From Kitagawia praeruptora (taxonomy: Eukaryota > Streptophyta > Magnoliopsida > Apiales > Apiaceae), in contig CM075346.1 of the NCBI GenBank assembly GCA_037693485.1, forward strand, positions 61,437,001 to 61,501,000: a DNA stretch of 64,000 nucleotides. The letters run 5' to 3'. The notes under the pieces were generated by a model. The model worked only from the letters and a program-made list of their open reading frames with translations. It searched no databases and was not told the DNA's origin. Numbering within the stretch: position 1 is the stretch's first letter; each line of letters starts with the position of its first letter. The translations under genes and the position numbers were made by a program. Positions 57,473-64,000 of the stretch are shown here, piece after piece.

Positions 57473-57570
57473 GCCGCTGCCTAGAGGAGGAAACAAGTAT
57501 TTTATTAATTAATAGATTATTGTACAAAATACTGCTATGTATATCTACTTAAAAGCAAAGATGAAGTTAT

Positions 57571-58398
57571 AGATAAATTTTAAATCTATAAGGAAGAAGT
57601 TGAGACACAACAAAATGAGAAAATTAAAATGATACGTAATGATCATAGAGGTGAATATGTTGAGCCCTTTGGGGAATTCTATTCACAACATGGTATAATC
57701 CATAAGGTCACCGTACCATATTCCCCTCAGTCTAATGGAGTGGCTGAGAGGAAGAATCACACTCTCAAAAAGATGATGAATGTGATGCTGTTAAGCTCTG
57801 CACTTTCGTAGTCGATGTGGGGGAAAGCCATCTTAAGTGCGACCCATATTTTATATATGATGATTCGCAAGAATTAGGATGAAAGTCCTTATGAGATGTG
57901 GAAGAAAAAGAAACCAAGTAACCCAAATCTGAAAGCGTGGGGGGTGCCTTAAAAAGGTATTGGTCCCTGCACCTAAAAAAGTTAAGATTGGTCCAAAGAC
58001 TATGGATTGCATCTTTATCGGATATCCACCACATAGTACTGCATATCGGTTTCTTGTATATGAGTCGAAAATTCATGATATTTAAAAGAATGTGATTATG
58101 AAGTCAAGAATTGCGTCATTCTTTGAGAATATATTTTCTTGTAATCCTGGAATCGAATGCCCTACGACATCTAAATGACCTCACGAGTCTATAGAAGACG
58201 ACAATGAGAGTGATGAAAGCGAAGAAGAAAATGTGGGGGTAGTGAGAAGAGCAAGAGACAAAAAAAGGAGACATCCTATGGGTGAGAGTTTCTGACTTAT
58301 TTGATCAAAAAAGGTGATCTGAAAACCTATAAGGAAGCGATAACATCACCTATGGACCTATATGGAAAGAGGCCATCAAAAGTGAAATTGATTCTATT
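57571..58398 (+). pseudogene. Copia integrase and linker remnant
   Basis: The frame 57629-57811 reads RNDHRGEYV, FYSQHGIIHKVTVPYSPQSN and GVAERKNHTLKKMMNVMLLS, the last part of a copia integrase core with the second D and the catalytic E. It continues with stops (GKAILSATHILYM, ESPYEMWKKKKPS) to the linker ending EIDSIL at 58398. Confidence 0.85.
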
Positions 58399-58401
58399 TT
58401 A

Positions 58402-59033
58402 GACCATCTCCAACCCAAAACACCAAAATAGTGTCCTAGGAACACTATTTTGGTGACAAAATTACACCATTCACAAAATGCACTCCAACCCATGATCACT
58501 ATACTTGACACTAAAAAGAATCTTTCATCAATAAAATAGAATATTCTAACTTTGTTCAATTTTTACATTATTAATAGCTATTATATTTTAACTTTGTTTA
58601 AATTATATTTATCACTATGATGTTATTTTTATAATTAAATTTGGTGTGTTATTTATAATTCATGATTAAGAATTTTTTTCAATGTTTTGTGTGAAAGATT
58701 AAAGTAATTTTTTTTTTTAGAATTAACAAGAGCTAAGAAGAAGAAAAAGTTTCAATTGATAAAAATTTAAAGTTAAAAATTACAAGAACAAATAAGTAAA
58801 GTACGACATAGATGGAAAAAAAATTGTTTTGTTAACAAATATAGGGCATTGTTGGAATTTTGAAAGTCACCAAATTTGGTGACCAAGGATCACCAAATGT
58901 ACTTTTGTCACCAAATTTGGTGACCCAAAACTCATTTGGTGATCATGGGTCACTATTTTAGTGTTGCATTGGAGTAACTTTGACACTATATCCATCACTA
59001 TTATAGTGATTTAGTGTTGGGTTGGAGTTGCTC
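58402..59033. mobile_element. PIF/Harbinger-type MITE (632 bp) inside copia RT
   Basis: Ends GACCATCTCCAACCC and GGGTTGGAGTTGCTC are inverse and the target duplication is TTA (58399-58401, 59034-59036). The copia reading frame on each side joins across it (EIDSIL before, QNHT after), which confirms the borders. Confidence 0.85.
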
Positions 59034-59966
59034 TTACAGAATCATACTTAGGAGTTGGTGGACTTACTAACCTGTAGTAAACCACTAGGTAGCAAGTGGG
59101 TTTTCAATCAGAAGTTGAAACCTGATGGAACTATCGATAAGTACAAGTTCAGACTTGTAATCAAAGGATACAAGCAACAGAAAGGCCTTGATTACTTTGA
59201 TACATATTCTCCAGTATCGTGAATAACATCTATAAGAATGAAGTTTGTTATCGCTGCAATGCCAAATTTAACTGTCCATCAATAGATGTGAAAACTGCTT
59301 TTTTGAATGGGGATATAGATGAGGAAATCTATATGGAACAACCTGAAGGGTTTGTTGTCCCTGAACAAGAAAGAAAAATTCTTGAAGCACGCCTATGAAA
59401 TGGCATGAGAAATTTGATGAGGTCGTGTTGGCCAATTGCTTAAAGATCAATGAATGTGACAAATGCGCCGACTACAAAAATAACGAGAACAGATATGTAA
59501 TGATGACATTGTATGTAGATGATCTACTTATTGCTAGAAGCAATGATAAAGTGATAAAATATACAAAGGACATGTTAAAGACAATATTTGATATAAAAGA
59601 CATGGGACTAGCAAATGTAATTGTAGGAATTCAGGTTTCTAGACACCAGAGGGTCTCGCACTAAGTCAACCGCATTATGTTGACAAGATTCTTGAGAAAT
59701 TTCTTAAGGATGATACTAAGACAACGAGAATACCTATGGATTTGACTTTACATCTATCCAAGAATAAAGGTATAGGAGTCTTGCAGCTGGAATACTCAAG
59801 GATAATTGAAAGTCTAATGTACATTATGAGTTGTACAAGACCAAACATTGCATACACAATTAGCAAATTGATTAGATTTATGAGTAATCCAGGAGCTGAT
59901 CATTAGAAAACGATCATGCGAGTACTGAGATAATTGAGGGGAACTCGAGACTATGGATTGCATTAT
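59034..59966 (+). pseudogene. Copia reverse transcriptase remnant
   Basis: It reads CNLPLGSKWVFNQKLKPDG-like and YKARLVIKGYKQQKG-like motifs in shifted frames. Then come VKTAFLNGDIDEEIYMEQPE (about 59285-59350), the catalytic VMMTLYVDDLLIARSND (about 59500), and TIFDIKDMGLANVIVGIQ. After a stop the frame reads LEYSRIIESLMYIMSCTRPN and the RNase H start RGTRDYGLHY, where it ends. A deletion between the two RT blocks removes the middle of the domain. Confidence 0.85.
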
Positions 59967-59974
59967 ATTAGAAT

Positions 59975-61302
59975 TGATAGAATATATTTTTATATATATA
60001 TTAGATGAATTTATTCTCATATTCATTGTGTTTTACATTGATTTGGATTTTTATTTAATAGATTTGATTGTTTTATTGTAGGAGATAAGGAATTCATAAC
60101 TTGGAAGGATTTATAGCAAAAAGAGCTATTTTGGAGTTGAAATAGAAGAAAATTCGTATTATTGGGCTACAGGGGCTGCCTACACTGTTTGGGCCATATC
60201 TTGAGTTCTAGAAGTCCAATTTTAGCGATGATCTTATAGTTCACGCGAAGCTTGTGGAATTCTCTTTAAGTCAGAGATGGTCCAATAAGCAAAATCCAGT
60301 TGGAACAGCCCAGAAACAGAGGAGAACAGACAGCTACGAATTTTTATTAGAGAATCCTATTCGGTTTAGAAACTAATTTGTAAATTTATTAAAACATTAA
60401 AATACTTTATTATTAGGATCAAATTTTATTATTACTTGGATTAGCTTGGAACGTAGACTAGAGAGTACGTAGATTAGTTAGGGTTTACATAGGTAGGAAC
60501 AGAGAGAAAGACCATGAATTTCATTCTTGTGGCAGGATTGATGATTGCAGATTTTCTTATCTAGATTTCTTCTTTATTCTTATTAGTTTAATTATGTTTC
60601 TTCATTATATTAGTTGTTTTACTTGTTTAATTATTAGAGAGTAGTTGTTTCTAGGGCGTTAAGGGGAATCCATGTTTGCACTATAATTGGCATGATTTTC
60701 ACAGTGGTTTGATTGGTTGTGGTTATTCTATTTGATTATGTTTTAATCATTAATTTGTGTAATCGGTCGATATCACGGATTAATTCTATGCGAATAGGAG
60801 TATGATCGAGAGATATACTACTAGAGGCACACATACGATTAGCATATTTGAATTTGAGTGCGAGAGCATCTTTGGATTTCTGAAAGTGTTAATACTCGAG
60901 AGAGATTAACATTGCTTTAATTGCATGATTAATTGAACTACTAAAAGTGATTATATGTGTAAACATGTTTCGTGAGTGTTGATACTTGAGAGAGATTAAC
61001 AAACTCTAGCTACGTGACCACTTTAATTGCTTTAGATTAAAAGCCGGTTATTGTGTAAGCATGGTGGACCAGATTGCCCTAGGTTTTAAATAATTTGTTA
61101 ATCATCTATTTACTTAGTGTTAATTTAGTTTAGTTTGTTAGTTAGTTAATATTCTCATTAAATAATCATTTATCCTTGAAAAAATTGATAATAATTGAAT
61201 TGGAATCGATAGAACCTGTCTCCTTGTGGATAGGACCCGCTTGTCATTCTGTACTAGCAATAGATATCGTGCGCTTGCGGTTAGATATAATTAAACACGT
61301 CA
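59975..61302 (+). repeat. LTR of an Athila/Tat-like Ty3/gypsy element (~1.33 kb)
   Basis: It starts TGATAGAATATATTT in the broken copia RNase H and ends ACACGTCA just before a perfect-looking primer site. Direct words GAGAGATTAACA recur inside (about 60903 and 60993). The left border is inferred from the break in copia and the TG/CA rule. Confidence 0.6.
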
Positions 61303-61308
61303 AGTTTT

Positions 61309-61326
61309 TGGCGCCGCTGCCGGGGA
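61309..61326 (+). other. Primer-binding site, tRNA-Asp type
   Basis: TGGCGCCGCTGCCGGGGA differs at one base from the tRNA-Asp-type site common in Athila elements. Confidence 0.85.
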
Positions 61327-61791
61327 GACAGCTTGTTTCTATTGGTTTTTATTTAGTTGTTTAGATTGTTTTCATTGTCTCATTGGAACTTTTTTTCCAA
61401 TTGAGGCAGATTTTACTACGTTTCTTGGCTTTGTTGTGTGTTCACAGGTTTGCGATGGGTGAAGTTGATACTTTTGCACTTCTTTCTTCCTAGTATAGGC
61501 ACATACTCGAGAAATTGCCTCGTTGAAGACTGCAGAGCCCCTTGCATGTCCGTTGAGTAATAATGAGATGTCACCAATGGTCCTTGAAACTTACACATAT
61601 TGTGAAGTTTGTTGTATTTATAGTCACTTCGGTTTTGAGTGCTCTTACAATTTTTACAATTCTCAGAATACTCTGTTGGGACAAGTAAATTCTTTTGAAG
61701 AGGGATATGAGTACAACGAGTACTTTAACACTTTTGAGTTTTGATCAAGAATGCATGGATCAGTCACATGTATCATATATGGACAATGATG
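61327..61791 (+). pseudogene. Internal start of the Athila-like element, gag-like Cys/His remnant
   Basis: The short frame from about 61523 to 61744 reads ETYTYCEVCCIYSHFGFECS, a CxxC...H...C arrangement, then DNFYNSQNTLLGQVNS-like sequence. It stops at 61742. The rest of the element is absent or replaced by the minus-strand copia LTR that begins at about 61792. Confidence 0.45.
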
Positions 61792-63608
61792 TGAAGGAAT
61801 TTACGGACGAGCGGAAGCGCGGTATAACAATTATTTCTGTAAAAACCGTGTATCGTGCATATAGAAAATCATATAAAATTGAAATAGCGGAGGAATCGAA
61901 ACCTTACCTTGAAATCGAAGCTTTACAAAATGGTGTTTTAGCAGTTGCTCCTCAGAGTGTGAAGCACTCTACCGGTATCCACCAAGATTAATTCTTCGAC
62001 GAAGCTTTTTATAAAATTAAGCTTTTATAAAAATGGAGGTTTGAGAGAGAGAGAGAGAGATGAAGAAGATGAGGGAGGCAACTAGGTTTTTCACAAAAAC
62101 CAAAAGTATATAAACTCATTCTCATCTCATTCTATTTATAGGGCTCATGTAGGGTTTTCATAATTAATATATCATTATATATTAATATATAAATCCTACA
62201 CTTTATCTTATAAAATGTTAAATAATAATTAAAACAATTTTAATCATTATTAAAAACAACTTGCTCCCTCAAAATACCTTCATCAATAAATTAATCTTTT
62301 TATGGTGTGACCCTGTAGGTTCAATATTAAGCCGGTAGTAGAAATAAATAATACTCCCTCTGTCCCTCCCATTTCTTTACATTTCTTTTTCACTGCTCGA
62401 CACGCATTTTAAGGCTCCTAAAAATTATAGTTCTATAACTTATTTTTTAAATTTTCTTTTTTTGTATAAAAATAGAACAATTCTATTTTTATACAGAAAA
62501 AGAAAATTTAAAAAGTAAGTTATGAAACTATCCGCAAATTGCACCTTAAAATCCGTGCCAGAATTACGTCCCCCAAGGTAAAGAACCAAGGGGGACAGAG
62601 GGAGTAATAAACTTTTTATTTATTATTTATATGAATTCTAAAAATTCATTAAATATAATTAACTGATTAATTATATTTATTCTACATCGTGAGTGATGCT
62701 TCTCAACATATCGCGACTATCCAGATAATATGAATTCACTGCTTAGAATACCAAGAACCTGTCAGTGCTAGTTACCGTACAATCAATTCCTTCTACCCTA
62801 CAATATCCCGATTAAATACAAGGCATGGATCTCGTGTCAAGCCTATCAAATTTAATCATATGATTTCTTATTCATAATGCAAAGTTCATATTAATGCAAA
62901 TTAGAAACTTCTTTCTAATTTCATACACTCTGGCCAGAGATTCCGGAACTAGCATACTAAGAATAACATAGGATATTCACTTCCTTACTGGAAGGGGTAG
63001 ATCCTTTATTGACCGTTAACTATCTCCATACACAAATCCCTATGCCCAGAATAGACCTAATGGATGTCCTTGAGACTAAGGACTAAACCAAAGCACAGTT
63101 CATTATATACAAGATTACTCTAACGATCTCAAGTCTAAGGACACTTGTACAACTATCACTTAGTGAACAACTATCGACACGTGAGTAAACTCCATTAGTT
63201 GTTCAACTTATCGAGTCATGTTCAGTGAACTTATTCCCTAATAAGCACCTATATACTAGCTATAGTGTCGCCACACAAATGCCTATGAGAACAGACATCC
63301 TCCTAAAAGGAGCAAGCATAGTATGTACCAATCTTTGCGGATTCACTAACTTCTGATTAGTTATCCTATGATCGGGAACTGTTTAAGTCTAGAGTTATCA
63401 TCTTCTAGATCTCACTATTATAATCTCATTATAATTCTAGAAGCTTTACTTTAAACCATGGAATATCTTATTTAAAACACTTTAAATAGATAAGGCCCGT
63501 AATAAAAACAAATAAGTCTTTTATTAATATTAATGAAATCAAATAAGAGAACAAGAAAGTTCTTCCTAAATCATCATACATGATTGGAGTTTAGGACAAA
63601 CTCTTTCA
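61792..63608 (-). repeat. 3' LTR of a minus-strand Ty1/copia element (~1.8 kb)
   Basis: On the minus strand it starts TGAAAGAGTTTGTCC right after a purine run (AGTGGGAGAT) and ends about AATTCCTTCA. The right border is firm. The left border is chosen by the TGAA..TTCA rule and could be off by some bases. It contains a (GA)n run at 62043-62061 and a Stowaway MITE. Confidence 0.6.
62354..62604. mobile_element. Stowaway-like MITE, family 2
   Basis: The ends are CTCCCTCTGTCCCTCCC and GGGGGACAGAGGGAG, flanked by TA. The interior differs from family 1 and has paired TATAAAAATAGAA arms near the middle. Confidence 0.8.
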
Positions 63609-63655
63609 ATCTCCCACTTGTACTAAAGCCAATCACTCTGGTATCTAATACCCAT

Positions 63656-64000
63656 TCACTCATTATGACGATCGAAGTGAATCTGAGATTGCGGCTTAGT
63701 GAGTGGGTCTGCTATGTTGTTATGTGTGTCAACTCTCTCAATGTTGACATCTCTACTTTCAATGATCTCCCTAATCAAAAGAAAATGCCACAAAACAGTT
63801 TTGCAGCATCACTTGCATCTATAAACTCTGCTTCCGCTGTTGAGTCAGCCGTTGTAGGCTGTTTGGAACTCTTCCAATTAATCGCTCCACCCTTCAAGGT
63901 AAACACGTATCCTAACATGGATTTGCTATCATCACTTTCTGATTGAAAACTAGAGTTGGTATAACCCTTCTATTTTTCAACTCAGATCCACTAAAACCAA
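63656..64000 (-). pseudogene. Ty1/copia RNase H C-terminus (minus strand, runs out of window)
   Basis: Reading from 64000 down it gives GYTNSSFQSESDDSKSMLG, YVFTLKGGAINWKSSKQPTT and ADSTAEAEFIDASDAAKLF. Then a stop and jump to LIREIIESRDVNIERVDTHN and NIADPLTKPQ, ending at 63656. Family members have about 50 more residues between these blocks, so there is an internal deletion. The purine run and LTR follow directly. Confidence 0.85.

Larger units (their letters stand above)
56964..59966 (+). mobile_element. Ty1/copia element, heavily broken, with two nested elements
   Basis: A gag-like start (MENQNLNN, 56964) soon stops. Integrase, RT and early RNase H pieces follow in order, with large deletions. 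A hAT element (57053-57472) and a Harbinger-type MITE (58402-59033) are inserted. The right end is cut in RNase H (RGTRDYGLHY) by the Athila-like LTR at about 59975. Confidence 0.75.

Overview
The window is nuclear DNA of a flowering plant, most likely a eudicot. The evidence is two plant-type intron-bearing genes with plant-only relatives, an AT-rich background, and dense nested plant retrotransposons and MITEs. Nothing in the sequence fixes the species. Most of the 64 kb is transposable-element sequence. I can support only two intact host genes.

Layout. (1) 1-8.2 kb: two Ty3/gypsy elements of the Tat type in opposite orientation. Element A (+) has an intact gag, no pol, and about 4.3 kb of repeat-rich non-coding DNA ending in a 3' LTR at 5788-6576. 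That LTR abuts the broken gag of element B (-), whose LTR is at 7334-8199. (2) 8.2-10.1 kb: AT-rich DNA with a tRNA-like stretch and a tandem repeat of about 246 bp. (3) 10121-18961: complete element C, a Tat-type retrotransposon with two ~1-kb LTRs and a 5-bp target duplication (GTCAT). It is decayed, full of a GC-rich palindrome (AGGGCGCGCCCT), and its pol domains are out of the usual order. (4) 19.5-21 kb: a hAT-type non-autonomous element and a small Helitron. (5) 21207-27194 (+): a six-exon JmjC gene of the JMJ30/JMJD5 (KDM8-like) type, 405 aa, with two evening elements just upstream. (6) 27447-31942: a 4.5-kb terminal-inverted-repeat element with a 9-bp target duplication (Mutator-like). 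(7) 32-36 kb: a cluster of MITEs. (8) 36162-39374 (-): a two-exon DUF641 gene resembling IRK-interacting protein (IRKI/GIL1 family), 582 aa. (9) 39.4-45.5 kb: intergenic DNA with MITEs and a perfect hAT element. (10) 45569-56339: a three-layer nest. A miniature LTR element (TRIM-like) is split by a chromovirus-type Ty3/gypsy element (46168-56318, 328-bp LTRs, TSD TGGGT). That element is split in gag by a CACTA transposon (50299-54862, TSD TCA) carrying a captured, still-spliceable fragment of an ATX3/4/5-type trithorax histone methyltransferase gene. (11) 56.3-64 kb: a broken Ty1/copia element with a hAT and a PIF/Harbinger MITE inside it, then an Athila/Tat-like LTR with a tRNA-Asp-type primer site, then the 3' end of a minus-strand Ty1/copia element with a long LTR.

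The two host genes are independent: JMJ30 is a predicted 2-oxoglutarate/Fe(II) oxygenase of the clock/temperature pathway, and IRKI is a predicted receptor-kinase partner. The most unusual content is the ATX-capturing CACTA element and the repeated polypurine-tract-like and palindromic motifs inside the Tat-type elements.
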